DNA of 64,000 nt from Cohaesibacter intestini (GCF_003324485.1 NZ_QODK01000004.1:248001-312000); one strand, 5' to 3'; numbered from the stretch's first letter, positions 43,996 to 53,254 are shown. Notes: generated by a model not told the origin, from the letters alone. Numbers and translations are program-made.

Positions 43996-44688
43996 TTAGA
44001 CCGGGAGAATAACCGTCTTCTGCGTCCGGGATGCCTGATTGGAGGCAGGGTGCGCGTCTGCATTTGACGGATCGGACAGGATATCGCTTGTGGTGAGATT
44101 TTCTGCAAAGCAGCTTTCGAGATAGTGGATCAGAGCGGCGATCACCTCTTCGGCTCGTTCTGGCGTTGCACGCTCGGGGGCACGAGCAATTTCATAGGGA
44201 ACGCGAAAGGCCGATGTGGCATCCAGTACCATATGGGCCATGGTGTTGAGCTGGGACGGTGGGACGATCTCGGTCAGTATTTGCCGCACCAAACTGTGCA
44301 GGTGGGCGACATGGCGTTCGATAATGTCACGATGGGGCGACGCCAATTCCAGACAGGCAACAAACAAAGCCGGGTCTCTTTCATATTCTGCCTTCTTGAT
44401 GGTCAGGAAGGTCTGGATCAGATCGCGCAGTTTGCATTGCCATGCACGCTCGGTGGCACAGATGGCTTGGCCCGCTTCTTCCAGCTCGGTGAACCAGCGC
44501 TCGGCCAAAACGGCGAACAAGGCCTGTTTGTTCTTGAAGTGGGTATAGATATAGGGTTGGGAGACCCCCATTCGGTCGGCGATGTCGGACAGGACGAGAC
44601 GCTTGCCACCGGATTCGATGACCAGTTCACGGGCAATCTCGATGATCTGTTCCTTGACGCGGTCGGCGTCGATGCGTGGGCGTGCCAT
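43996..44688 (-). CDS. TetR family transcriptional regulator
   Basis: 230 residues. The N-terminal helix-turn-helix runs through VLSDIADRMGVSQPYIYTHFKNKQALFAVL (about 32-61). The C-terminal ligand-binding part is all helical, and the last 30 residues are polar and possibly disordered. The ATG at 44688 is preceded by AGGAGGT and overlaps the stop of the upstream methyltransferase gene (TGATG). The pair is therefore an operon and probably autoregulated through the palindromes near 45200 (inference). Confidence 0.88.
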   Translation of the reverse strand: MARPRIDADRVKEQIIEIARELVIESGGKRLVLSDIADRMGVSQPYIYTHFKNKQALFAVLAERWFTELEEAGQAICATERAWQCKLRDLIQTFLTIKKAEYERDPALFVACLELASPHRDIIERHVAHLHSLVRQILTEIVPPSQLNTMAHMVLDATSAFRVPYEIARAPERATPERAEEVIAALIHYLESCFAENLTTSDILSDPSNADAHPASNQASRTQKTVILPV

Positions 44689-45140
44689 CAGAGCCACCTC
44701 CTGACATTGTTGCAATAGGTTATGTAGGCCTCGCCGAAACTGTCTATCGCGGCTTGTTCTTCGTGTGGGATGTACCAGAGATTGGCTGCCGCGAAAAAGG
44801 CAAGAGGTGCCAACAGGGCGGGCCAGAGATTGACGAGCAAGGCGATGCCCGTGAGATGCAGCAGAAAGCCCAGATACATCGGGTTGCGACTGATGCGAAA
44901 CAAACCGCCGGTGACCAGATTGCGCGGTGTACGGAAAGGGTGGATTTCGCTGTCATTGCGATGGAACTGTATCTTGCCGACAAGGGCGATGAGAAGTCCG
45001 GCCGGTATGCACAAGGCTGCGCCTGTCCAGACAAGCCAAAAGGGGGCTATCTGCAGGCCAGATGGGGCGGGAAGGCCCAGCAGGGACAGGGGTGCGATGG
45101 TCAGCAGCGCCGTCAGAGCAGGGGGAAGCAACGGGATCAT
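44688..45140 (-). CDS. Isoprenylcysteine/phospholipid methyltransferase-like membrane protein
   Basis: 150 residues with about four membrane helices. The C-terminal half has the ICMT/PEMT family SAM-binding pattern: NLVTGGLFRISRNPMYLGFLLHLTGIAL (about 74-101) and a terminal HEEQAAIDSFGEAYITYCNNVRRW, where the E-x-x-F-G-x-x-Y stretch is diagnostic. Bacterial members methylate lipids or unknown small molecules. It is the first gene of a two-gene unit with the TetR regulator. Substrate unknown. Confidence 0.85.
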   Translation of the reverse strand: MIPLLPPALTALLTIAPLSLLGLPAPSGLQIAPFWLVWTGAALCIPAGLLIALVGKIQFHRNDSEIHPFRTPRNLVTGGLFRISRNPMYLGFLLHLTGIALLVNLWPALLAPLAFFAAANLWYIPHEEQAAIDSFGEAYITYCNNVRRWL

Positions 45141-45193
45141 CGGATGCTCTTGTGAGGAATGGTAAAGCGGGGTGATGCTTGATAGATTGTAGT

Positions 45194-45220
45194 TTGATAA
45201 ATATGATCAAGTATAAACTT
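45194..45220. promoter_or_regulatory. Candidate TetR operator upstream of the methyltransferase gene
   Basis: An imperfect palindrome TTGATAAATATGATCAA (45194-45210) abuts AAGTATAAACTT (45209-45220), about 54-80 bp upstream of the methyltransferase start. Such AT-rich palindromes are typical TetR sites. The remaining gap to 45515 (about 300 bp) holds nothing I can support as a gene. Confidence 0.35.
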
Positions 45221-45515
45221 ATTCAAGAGGTGGTGTTGGACCCAATGACACATAATGCCAAATGCGGTTGTCATTTCAGGGACCTGAGTTGTTGCGATGA
45301 GAGCATGGCTACAACGCCAGATATTCATTTTTGAGACACCACTGACCCCTCAAAACGATAAAGTCCACAGGTAGGTATGGGCGTGTGACGTCAATAAAAA
45401 CACGCAATCCGATTGTTCTGCATGGGCAACCGGTGAGGTGGCAGATCTGTGTTAAAAAGCTGATTCTTCGTAACATTTTGCAAACCAGCGATGCAGGCCT
45501 TCTCAACCAGTCTCA

Positions 45516-45607
45516 GAAACCGATTTCGCCAATTGGGAAATAAATCTTCTTTGACTGGACAAAAATGACGGTTTCTTGGACTCTGGCTGTTGCCGAAACC
45601 GGTTTCG
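45516..45607. promoter_or_regulatory. Two LacI-type operators before the second LacI gene
   Basis: GAAACCGATTTC (45516-45527) and the perfect 14-bp palindrome CGAAACCGGTTTCG (45594-45607) share the same half-sites around a central CG. Centres are 79 bp apart. The second lies 30 bp before the GTG start of the regulator gene, so autorepression, possibly by looping, is likely. A related but weaker site CAAACCGCTTTT (46763-46774) lies before the binding-protein gene. Confidence 0.65.
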
Positions 45608-45636
45608 TAAATCAGCATTTTCTCGTGGAGGACATC

Positions 45637-46722
45637 GTGAGTAAAGTTGAAGATATCCAAGAGGCTATTCGGCGGAACGGCTACAGGCGCTCGGGCAAGC
45701 CGCGCGTGACGATCAATGACGTCGCCGACCATTTGGGTATGTCCAAGAGCACGGTGTCGCGGGCCTTGAATGGCTATAATGATATTGCCGAGCTCACCCG
45801 TCTGAGAGTGGCCAAGGCAGCCGCCCAGCTGGGTTACAAGCCCTTGGCGCAGGCGCAGGCGATCCGTACAGGGCTCATCCAGTCATTGGGGATGGTGCTC
45901 AATGTGGGGGGGCATGGCAGCCACCGTCCCTTCCTCGCCAATTTCATTGACGGTATTTCGCGGCGGGCCAGTGAGGAAAACTGGACACTGACAGTGGCGA
46001 CGGCGGAAAATTCCGAAGCCGTTCTGGAGACCATCGAACGTTTGAGTGGCGAGCGCAAGGTGGATGGCTTCATCCTGCCGCGAACCCGTGAGCATGATCC
46101 GCGCGTTGATTATCTGCGGTCCCACGATATCCCCTTCATTATGTTTGGCCGCACTGGCGACGACAAAGACTGTGGCTGGTTTGATATTCGCGGCGAACTG
46201 GCAATGGAGCAGGCCGTCGAGCGCCTTTACGGGCTTGGTCATCGACGCATCGGTTTTATCAATGGGCTCGACTATTACATGTATGCCCGGCTGCGGCTTC
46301 AGGGCTATCTGGCCGGTCTGGAAAAGGTTGGGCTGCCGGTGGATCGGGCATTGATGCGGTCCAATGCCGTCACCAAGGAAGACGGGTTGCGCGAGGGAGT
46401 TGCCTTGCTGTCGCAACCCATCCGCCCGACGGCGATCATCTGTGCGGTCGATCTTGCCGCCCTTGGGCTTTATCAGGCGGCCAAGGCGGCCAATCTCGAC
46501 ATTGGACGGGACCTGTCGGTCATGGCCTATGACGGTATTTCGGAAGGCGAGTTTGCCTCGCCGCCGCTGACCAGTTTTTCCGTTGACAATCGCGAGGCAG
46601 GAAGACGCCTTGCCGATTTGCTGATCAAGCGCATCCGTGGGGCTGCGCCTGAAACTCTCCGCCAGCTGGGCGAAGCAAAATTGATCGAGCGAGCCTCTGA
46701 CGGCCCGCCGGTCTCACCTTAA
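45637..46722 (+). CDS. LacI family repressor of the glycoside operon (AglR-like)
   Basis: 361 residues from a GTG start preceded by GGAGG at 5-nt spacing. An in-frame ATG 24 codons upstream lies before the operator palindrome and is less likely. The helix-turn-helix is VTINDVADHLGMSKSTVSRALNG (about 24-46), followed by the hinge and a PBP-like effector domain with GHRRIGFINGLDYYMYARLR. Divergence of its N-terminus (an extra 20 residues before the HTH) is noted. It precedes a CUT1-type transporter operon on the same strand and should sense the imported glycoside (inference). Confidence 0.88.
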   Translation: MSKVEDIQEAIRRNGYRRSGKPRVTINDVADHLGMSKSTVSRALNGYNDIAELTRLRVAKAAAQLGYKPLAQAQAIRTGLIQSLGMVLNVGGHGSHRPFLANFIDGISRRASEENWTLTVATAENSEAVLETIERLSGERKVDGFILPRTREHDPRVDYLRSHDIPFIMFGRTGDDKDCGWFDIRGELAMEQAVERLYGLGHRRIGFINGLDYYMYARLRLQGYLAGLEKVGLPVDRALMRSNAVTKEDGLREGVALLSQPIRPTAIICAVDLAALGLYQAAKAANLDIGRDLSVMAYDGISEGEFASPPLTSFSVDNREAGRRLADLLIKRIRGAAPETLRQLGEAKLIERASDGPPVSP

Positions 46723-46868
46723 CTGGCTGTTTGGCGGTCGTCTGGCTGGTCCGGGCGATTGGCAAACCGCTTTTCGTCAAGGTCTGATGCAGTCGGCTAA
46801 TCCAGTCATCAGCTTGCATCGGACCAAAGTTCCGATATTTCAAAACCGTTGAATTGGGAGGTTCGACA

Positions 46869-48233
46869 ATGCAATTTTCTAGCACCAGCAAAAAACTGAC
46901 AGGCCTGCTGCTCGGGTCCGCTCTGGCGCTCGGCTTCTCCATGGTCACTGCGTCGGCCGATGGCATCCGGCTCTGGACCACGGAAGAACAGACCCCTCGT
47001 CTGGCCAAACAGCAGGAAATGGCCAAAGACTTTGAAGCCAAAACGGGCATCAAGGTCGAAGTCATTCCGGTAACGGAAAAAGACCTTGGCACCCGCGCCA
47101 CCGCTGCTTTTGCGGCCGGTGATCTGCCTGACGTTATCTATCATCCGCTGCAATATGCGCTGCCGTGGGTGGAAGCGGGCATTCTGGATTCGGATGCTGC
47201 GACCGAGGTGGTTGATCAGTTGGGCAAAGATACCTTTGCACCCGGTGCCTTGAGCATGGCAGCGACCGACAATGGGTACGCCTCTGTGCCGGTCGATGGC
47301 TGGACGCAGATGATTGTCTATCGCAAGGATCTGTTCGATGCCAAGGGCCTCAAGGCCCCGTCCACCTTTGCAGACGTGGAAGCTGCACTGAAGGCCCTTC
47401 ATAATCCGCCGGAAATGTACGGCTTCGTTGCCGCGACCAAGGTTGACGAGAATTTCATGAGCCAGGTGCTCGAGCATGTCTTCCTTGCCAATGGTGTGTC
47501 GCCAGTGGATGACAATGGCTTCAAGGCACTTGATCCGGCGAAAACCAAGGAAGTGCTCGAATTCTACAAGGCCATCGTCAAGGCCTCTCCTCCGGGTGAG
47601 CTTTACTGGAAACAGTCCCGCGAACTTTATTTCGCTGGCAAGGCTGCGATGATCATCTGGTCGCCATTCATTCTTGACGAGCTGGCGGGTCTGCGCGATT
47701 CCGCTCCTCCAACCATCAATGATGATCCAACCAGCCCGGAACTGGCTTCAAAAACCGGTATCGTCACCAACTTTGCCGGACCATCCAACAAAGGCGGGGC
47801 TGCCTGGGGTGACTCTCGCTATTTCGGCATCACGTCTGATGCGGATATCGAAGCGGCTCAGAAATTCGTCTCCTATTCGATGAATGAAGGCTATACCAAA
47901 ACCCTTAGCATCGCGCCGGAAGGCAAATTCCCGACCCGCCGTGGTGACAAGGGCAATCCAACCAAATTCACCGAAGCATGGGCCAAGTTGCCTGTCGGTG
48001 TGGATCGCAAAAAACCGCTGGGTGATCTGTATCCTTCCGAGATGATTGGCGAAATCGTTGGTGGTCTGGATGTGGCCCAGCGTTGGGGCGTCAAGGAAGG
48101 CCAGTTGGCGCTTGCCTCCAAGATGATCAACGCTCAGGTGTTTAACCAGATCGTGCGCAAGTTCACCGATGATGCCATCTCGGCTGACGAAGCGGTGGCA
48201 GCTCTGAATGAAGAACTGGCCAAAATCAAGTAA
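46869..48233 (+). CDS. Extracellular sugar-binding protein (family 1, CUT1 type)
   Basis: 454 residues with a Sec signal peptide (MQFSSTSKKLTGLLLGSALA, cleavage after TASA). The mature protein starts DGIRLWTTEEQTPRLAKQQ and has the SBP_bac_1 pattern DLPDVIYHPLQYALPWVEAG and AAMIIWSPFILDEL. ATG 46869 follows GGGAGG. It would bind an oligosaccharide or glycoside for the MalFG-like permeases. The gene is followed by a perfect 10-bp hairpin before the permease gene, like the other binding-protein genes in this window. Confidence 0.9.
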   Translation: MQFSSTSKKLTGLLLGSALALGFSMVTASADGIRLWTTEEQTPRLAKQQEMAKDFEAKTGIKVEVIPVTEKDLGTRATAAFAAGDLPDVIYHPLQYALPWVEAGILDSDAATEVVDQLGKDTFAPGALSMAATDNGYASVPVDGWTQMIVYRKDLFDAKGLKAPSTFADVEAALKALHNPPEMYGFVAATKVDENFMSQVLEHVFLANGVSPVDDNGFKALDPAKTKEVLEFYKAIVKASPPGELYWKQSRELYFAGKAAMIIWSPFILDELAGLRDSAPPTINDDPTSPELASKTGIVTNFAGPSNKGGAAWGDSRYFGITSDADIEAAQKFVSYSMNEGYTKTLSIAPEGKFPTRRGDKGNPTKFTEAWAKLPVGVDRKKPLGDLYPSEMIGEIVGGLDVAQRWGVKEGQLALASKMINAQVFNQIVRKFTDDAISADEAVAALNEELAKIK

Positions 48234-48255
48234 GCCAGCCTCATCCTGATCCTTC

Positions 48256-48285
48256 CATGCCGGGCGGCGCGGTCTGCCCGGCATG
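48256..48285 (+). other. Intercistronic hairpin between binding-protein and permease genes
   Basis: CATGCCGGGC (48256-48265) and GCCCGGCATG (48276-48285) form a perfect 10-bp GC-rich stem with a 10-nt loop, 22 bp after the binding-protein stop. No U-run follows. It contains an ATG (48283), which argues that the permease starts further down at 48304. Confidence 0.65.
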
Positions 48286-48303
48286 ACAATGGAGCGCATT
48301 CTC

Positions 48304-49593
48304 ATGTCGATGTCCGAACCTCAAGCCGGTCCCAGCGGACGCCGGACGCGGGATCCTGTATCCACGCCACCCAGCGCCGGGCCACTGGCCAAGCGCGAAG
48401 CGCGCCTTGCCTGGGGATTGTTGCTGCCCACGCTGATCAGCGTGGCTCTGGTGATTATCCTGCCTTTGCTGGCGATTTTCTGGATCAGCGCCAAGCCGAT
48501 CAATTTGGGCGATTTGCGTCCCACGACACCCGATGTCTATGAGCGTCTCAAAGGCAAGCCAAAGGCCACCGGGGATGCATCGATCGTTGAGTTCCGTCTG
48601 AAAAACTCTTCGCGCGAAAAGCCGATTGCCAATGTCACGATGGTGGATGACTGGCCGGACGGACTTGTGCCGGTAGAGCTTGATGAGCGATGCGCCATCG
48701 CTGCAGGGCGCTTGTCCTGTAATTTCGGCGACTGGAAGCCGGGCTATCGCGAGAAGCTGCAAATCGAGGTGATTGCCGAACAGGCCTTCCTGGATAGTGG
48801 CATCAACATCCGCGACAGTGTGCCTGTGATGGAAGGGGATGCCTCGTCTGATCTGTTCAGTCTTGAATTCACCTTCGAGAATTTCCGTGCGGTCTTTGAC
48901 AGCTCCGAATTTGTTGAAGTGCTGTGGGTGACCACCTTCTACACGGTGGTCGGCACGGTGGGGGCCTTGATCGTTGGCATGATGGCAGCGCTTATTCTCA
49001 ACAAAAGCTTCCAGGGGCAGGGGATTCTGCGCGGTCTGTTTCTGTTCCCCTATGTGGCTCCGGTGATTGCGGTGGCCTTCACCTGGGTGACCCTGCTTGA
49101 TCCTTTCTCCGGGTCCTTCAATGCGCTTCTGGTGCAGATGGAGCTGATCTCTGCGCCGATCAACTTCTTTGGCGACCGTCCTTTGGCGCTGATTTCGGTG
49201 ACGATTTTCGAGATCTGGCGCTATTTCCCGCTGTCGTTCCTGTTCATTCTTGCGCGCATGCAATCGATCGATACGGATATGTATGAGGCCGCGGATATGG
49301 ATGGGGCCTCACCTTTCCAGAAATTCTACTATCTCTCCCTGCCGCAATTGATGGGCATTCTGTCGGTCCTGTTCCTGCTGCGTTTCATCTGGACGTTCAA
49401 CAAGTTCGACGACATTTTTCTGCTCACCGGCGGCAATGCGGGGACGCGAACCCTGACGGTGAATGTCTATGAGCAGGCCTTTGCGATTTCCAACATTGGC
49501 GCGGGTGCAGCCGTCGCCGTGGTGATCTTTGCCTGTCTGTTGGCCTTCTCCTTCTTCTTCTTCCGTTTCATGAGCCGGGAGGAAGGACTATGA
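48304..49593 (+). CDS. CUT1 ABC permease (MalF-like) with DUF11-like periplasmic insert
   Basis: 429 residues. After the first membrane helix (about 36-62) comes a periplasmic insert of roughly 130 residues. Part of it (48574-48783) resembles a DUF11/CARDB-type immunoglobulin-like domain: VEFRLKNSSREKPIANVTMVD, then PDGLVPVELDE, and a Cys pair in ERCAIAAGRLSCNFG. The permease core follows with five helices and the EAA loop YEAADMDGASPFQKFYYLSLP. The start at 48304 has GGAG nine bases upstream. It ends overlapping the second permease (ATGA). Inner membrane. Confidence 0.87.
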   Translation: MSMSEPQAGPSGRRTRDPVSTPPSAGPLAKREARLAWGLLLPTLISVALVIILPLLAIFWISAKPINLGDLRPTTPDVYERLKGKPKATGDASIVEFRLKNSSREKPIANVTMVDDWPDGLVPVELDERCAIAAGRLSCNFGDWKPGYREKLQIEVIAEQAFLDSGINIRDSVPVMEGDASSDLFSLEFTFENFRAVFDSSEFVEVLWVTTFYTVVGTVGALIVGMMAALILNKSFQGQGILRGLFLFPYVAPVIAVAFTWVTLLDPFSGSFNALLVQMELISAPINFFGDRPLALISVTIFEIWRYFPLSFLFILARMQSIDTDMYEAADMDGASPFQKFYYLSLPQLMGILSVLFLLRFIWTFNKFDDIFLLTGGNAGTRTLTVNVYEQAFAISNIGAGAAVAVVIFACLLAFSFFFFRFMSREEGL

Positions 49594-50789
49594 AACACGG
49601 ATTGTTTGTTGCTCCGGTGCTGGGCGCCTTGTGGAGCCTCACCATCATTGTCTGCCTGACCATTCTGCTGGCCTTCTCCACTGGCCTGCCGGTGCGGCCT
49701 ATCTGGCTGGTGTCCTTGCTGCAAGGGGTGGCGATCGGTGGCATTGCGCTTTATGTCGGGCATCGCCTGCTGGGTGTCGGGCTTGCTCTGATCGTCATTC
49801 TGGCAACGAGCCTGATGCAGCCCTTTGCCATACCGCTTGATCAGAGCCCGGTGGCACAAGGGTTGGGCCTGTTGGTGCTGGCAGCCGGTTTGTATTTGCC
49901 GCTTCGGGTCATGCTGGGGCATCTGCCAGCCGCCGCGCTCAATCGGCACCAATTCGAGGATGCCATCGTTCGCTTCCTTACCGGTTTTGGCTATGTCTTC
50001 TTCACTGCGGTCGTGATTGTGCCCTTCTATGTGATGGTGATGACGTCCCTCAAGGGCCAGCAGGCTTTGCTGCTCAATCCGCTCGATTTCTCTATTGAGT
50101 GGGACAAGGGCTGGGATCTGTTCCGCTCCTATTCCGAGTTGTTCACCGACTATAATTTCGCCAGCTATCTGTTCACCTCGATACTGATCTCCATCATGAC
50201 GGTGCTGGTGACGCTGCTCTTCAGTGTGCCGGGGGCCTATGCGGTGGCGCGGCTGCGCTTTCGTGGGCAGGCCATGATGTCCCGTTCGATCCTGCTGATC
50301 TATATGGTGCCGATGATCGTGCTGGCGCTGCCGATCTATGTCGGCTTCTCGATGTTCGGTCTGCGTAATTCGTTGTTTGGTCTGCTTTTAATCTATCCGG
50401 TGACGACCATTCCGGTGGCGCTTTACATGCTGCAAGGCTATTTCCGCGGTCTTCCGGCCGAGGTGGAGGAGGCAGGCCTGATGGACGGTCTCAGCCGTCT
50501 TGGGGTGATCCTCAAAATCACTCTGCCTCTGTCTCTGCCAGCCCTTGCCTCGGTGTCGCTTTATGTCTTCATGATTGCGTGGAACGAGTTTCTGCTCGCC
50601 TTCATGCTGCTTGATGACCCTTCCAAATTCACTCTGACGCGGGGCGTCTCCATGCTCAACTCGTCAGAAGTGCCGCGCCAGCATTTGATGGCAGGTGCGG
50701 TGATCGCCACGCTCCCCATCATGGTGCTGTTTCTCGGCCTTGAACGCTTCATGACCAAAGGCCTGACCGCAGGCTCTGTTAAAGGATAA
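49590..50789 (+). CDS. CUT1 ABC permease (MalG-like) with extra N-terminal helices
   Basis: 399 residues. The N-terminal 120 residues add three or four hydrophobic helices not found in ordinary MalG (about 280 residues). The core starts near residue 127 (FLTGFGYVFFTAVVIVPFYVMVMTSLKG) and has the EAA loop VEEAGLMDGLSRLGVILKITLPLSLPALA. The ATG has GGGAGGAAGGAC upstream and overlaps the previous stop. It pairs with the MalF-like subunit. Whether the extra helices form a separate module is unknown. Confidence 0.87.
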   Translation: MKHGLFVAPVLGALWSLTIIVCLTILLAFSTGLPVRPIWLVSLLQGVAIGGIALYVGHRLLGVGLALIVILATSLMQPFAIPLDQSPVAQGLGLLVLAAGLYLPLRVMLGHLPAAALNRHQFEDAIVRFLTGFGYVFFTAVVIVPFYVMVMTSLKGQQALLLNPLDFSIEWDKGWDLFRSYSELFTDYNFASYLFTSILISIMTVLVTLLFSVPGAYAVARLRFRGQAMMSRSILLIYMVPMIVLALPIYVGFSMFGLRNSLFGLLLIYPVTTIPVALYMLQGYFRGLPAEVEEAGLMDGLSRLGVILKITLPLSLPALASVSLYVFMIAWNEFLLAFMLLDDPSKFTLTRGVSMLNSSEVPRQHLMAGAVIATLPIMVLFLGLERFMTKGLTAGSVKG

Positions 50790-50790
50790 G

Positions 50791-52059
50791 ATGATGACGA
50801 CACTTTCCCTCTCCGATCAGGCCATTGCCATTCTGCGTGGCAATGATCGCGGCGGCTATACGGTTCCAACCGAAGGGCTCTACCCTTATCAATGGAACTG
50901 GGACAGTGCCTTTGCGGCCTATGGCTTTGCCGAATTCGATCTGCCGCGTGCATGGCAGGAAATCGAAACGCTTTTCTCTGGCCAGTGGCAGAATGGTATG
51001 GTGCCTCATATCCTGTTTCACCAGAAAGACGATGGCTATTTTCCCGGTCCCGACGTCTGGGGCACGGACAAGTGTTCGGGCAATGCTGTGTCCTCGTCGG
51101 GCATCAGCCAGCCACCGGTGGCAGCGACCTTCACGCGGGCCTTGTTTGAAAAGGACATCGCGTTTGGCAAGGAGAAGCTTGAGGCTCTGTTTGACAAATT
51201 TGTTGCATGGCATGGCTGGTTCATGCGTCATCGCGGCGAAAGCGGGGCAATCTGTGTAACCCATCCGTGGGAATCGGGGCGCGACAATGCCGCCGACTGG
51301 GATGCGGCAATGGCCAATGTCGATGCCAGCAATGTCGGTGACTATACAAGGCGCGACACGTCTCACGTCAATCCGGAGATGCGCCCAACCAAGCGGGATT
51401 ATGACGTCTATCTGTCGATCCTCTATTTCGCTCGTGACAATGGTTGGGACGAACAGCGGATTCTGGATGATGGCCTGTTCCGTGTGGCAGACCCGACCCT
51501 CACCTTCACCCTGTTGCGGGCCAACCGCGATTTGAAATGGATGGGTGAGCAACTGGGCCGCGACGTGTCCGAGATTGATGGCTGGATCGTGGCGCTCGAA
51601 GAGGGCGTGAAGAGCCTCTGGAACGAGGATATTGGCTGCTATGATGCCAAGGATCTGCGTACCGGACTGTTTGCGGGCAATGTCACGTCGGCGGCGTTTC
51701 TGTGCTGGTATGCGGGGATTGATGACAAGCGCATGCTGCCACATCTGGAGCGCTTCCTGATCGCTTCCCCCCATGCAGTGGCGAGCCTTGATCCGACCAG
51801 CCCACATTATAATCCCAAGCGCTATTGGCGCGGTCCGGTCTGGGTGATTGTCAATACACTGATTGGCATCGGGCTTGAGGATGCTGGCTATCGGTCAGAG
51901 GCCGAGCGGATTCGCTCCGATTGTGCGCGGCTGATTGAAGGCGGCGGCTTTGCTGAATATTTTGACCCGGAAGATGGCACGCCTGCGGGCGGGGGTGTCT
52001 TCACTTGGACGGCAGCCAGCTGGCTTGCCTGGGTGTCCAAAGATCCAAAGGAGGCGTGA
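50791..52059 (+). CDS. GH63/MGH1-like glycoside hydrolase
   Basis: 422 residues of (alpha/alpha)6 barrel type. Motifs are [16 protein letters not shown] (about 32-47), [14 protein letters not shown] (about 161-174, with a probable catalytic Asp), [21 protein letters not shown] (about 346-366) and a C-terminal [21 protein letters not shown]. These match the GH63/GH37-related mannosylglycerate/glucosylglycerate hydrolase group. No signal peptide is seen, so it acts in the cytoplasm on an imported glycoside. It begins 1 bp after the permease stop and sits inside the transporter operon. A compatible-solute glycoside is the likely substrate (inference). Confidence 0.82.
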   Translation: MMTTLSLSDQAIAILRGNDRGGYTVPTEGLYPYQWNWDSAFAAYGFAEFDLPRAWQEIETLFSGQWQNGMVPHILFHQKDDGYFPGPDVWGTDKCSGNAVSSSGISQPPVAATFTRALFEKDIAFGKEKLEALFDKFVAWHGWFMRHRGESGAICVTHPWESGRDNAADWDAAMANVDASNVGDYTRRDTSHVNPEMRPTKRDYDVYLSILYFARDNGWDEQRILDDGLFRVADPTLTFTLLRANRDLKWMGEQLGRDVSEIDGWIVALEEGVKSLWNEDIGCYDAKDLRTGLFAGNVTSAAFLCWYAGIDDKRMLPHLERFLIASPHAVASLDPTSPHYNPKRYWRGPVWVIVNTLIGIGLEDAGYRSEAERIRSDCARLIEGGGFAEYFDPEDGTPAGGGVFTWTAASWLAWVSKDPKEA

Positions 52060-52060
52060 T

Positions 52061-53116
52061 ATGTCATCCATTAAACTCAATGGCGTCGAGAAGTGGTTTG
52101 GCGATCTGCAGGTGATTAAGGGGGTGGATCTCGATATTGAAGAAGGGGAGTTCATCATCTTTGTCGGCCCGTCGGGCTGTGGTAAATCCACCTTGCTCAG
52201 GACCATTGCCGGTCTTGAGGAATGCTCACGTGGCGAAATCCTGATTGAAGGCCAAGACGTCACGGCCAAACCTCCCGCTGAGCGGGGATTGGCGATGGTG
52301 TTCCAGTCTTATGCGCTCTATCCACATATGAATGTGCGTGACAATATGGGCTTTGGTCTGAAAACCGCCGGTGCACCCACATCGGAAATCCAGTCCAAGG
52401 TCGATGACGCCGCAAAGGCCCTGAAGCTTGAGGCCTATCTGGATCGACGTCCGAAAGAATTGTCCGGTGGTCAGCGACAGAGGGTTGCCATTGGGCGGTC
52501 GATCGTGCGCAACCCAACCGCGTTCCTGTTTGATGAGCCACTGTCAAATCTAGATGCGGCTTTGCGGGTCGAGATGCGTTATGAGATCGCCAAGCTGCAT
52601 CGCGAGCTGGATACCACAATGATCTATGTGACCCATGATCAGGTGGAAGCCATGACATTGGCGGATCGGATTGTCGTTTTGCGTGATGGCATCATCGAGC
52701 AGGTCGGCACGCCCCGCACCCTTTATGAGCGGCCAGACAATCTGTTTGTGGCGCAGTTTATCGGCTCTCCGAAGATGAATATCATGCCATGCCAGACCGA
52801 TGGTGACCGCTACCAGCTGGAAGGGGGCAGAGGCGGTGCCCAGACCCAAAAGGGGATTGCGGTCTATCTCGGTGTGCGACCTGAAGCCATTACTTTGGGT
52901 GATGTCGGTCAAGGGCAGTGCGATGGGGTGGTCGATATTGTCGAATATCTCGGGGCCGACACCCACTTGCTGGTTGACTGCGGCTCACTCGGGGCTATTG
53001 GCTTGCGGGTTGATGGCAATACGGCGGTCAGATCTGGCGATAAGGTCGGGTTGGTCTTTGATCCGGAAAAACTGCATTTCTTCGATGCTGAGGGGCAGGC
53101 GTTGCCCCGCTCGTGA
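52061..53116 (+). CDS. CUT1 ABC transporter ATP-binding protein (UgpC/MalK/MsmK type)
   Basis: 351 residues. The ABC cassette has Walker [10 protein letters not shown] (about 36-44), signature [15 protein letters not shown], Walker [12 protein letters not shown] and switch [14 protein letters not shown]. The C-terminal 110 residues are the TOBE/OB regulatory domain. It starts 1 bp after the glycosidase stop with GGAGGCG as ribosome site; longer frames upstream lie inside the glycosidase gene. Last gene of the operon, followed by a terminator. Confidence 0.93.
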   Translation: MSSIKLNGVEKWFGDLQVIKGVDLDIEEGEFIIFVGPSGCGKSTLLRTIAGLEECSRGEILIEGQDVTAKPPAERGLAMVFQSYALYPHMNVRDNMGFGLKTAGAPTSEIQSKVDDAAKALKLEAYLDRRPKELSGGQRQRVAIGRSIVRNPTAFLFDEPLSNLDAALRVEMRYEIAKLHRELDTTMIYVTHDQVEAMTLADRIVVLRDGIIEQVGTPRTLYERPDNLFVAQFIGSPKMNIMPCQTDGDRYQLEGGRGGAQTQKGIAVYLGVRPEAITLGDVGQGQCDGVVDIVEYLGADTHLLVDCGSLGAIGLRVDGNTAVRSGDKVGLVFDPEKLHFFDAEGQALPRS

Positions 53117-53167
53117 GGATGGGTAGCCCTTCCAGAAAATCTCCCAAGAGCATTCTGCTCGACAATG

Positions 53168-53192
53168 GGGAGCGGTTCTCCGCTCCCTATTT
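53168..53192 (+). terminator. Rho-independent terminator of the glycoside operon
   Basis: GGGAGCGG (53168-53175), loop TTCT, CCGCTCCC (53180-53187), then TATTT. It lies 52 bp after the ATPase stop. Confidence 0.75.
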
Positions 53193-53254
53193 GTGTCTCA
53201 GGGGGTGGGTCTAAGGGCCGATGGGCCATGTGGTGCTGCAGTTCGAACGTCGCT

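Noticed and set aside
45194-45210. TTGAT...ATCAA as an FNR/Anr box
   Set aside because: The spacer is 7 bp instead of the 4 bp required by the FNR family.
45245-45334. A 29-codon cysteine-containing frame (MTHNAKCGCHFRDLSCC...)
   Set aside because: The only possible ribosome site is too far away and no context supports it; four cysteines in 29 residues can arise by chance. Kept only as a note.
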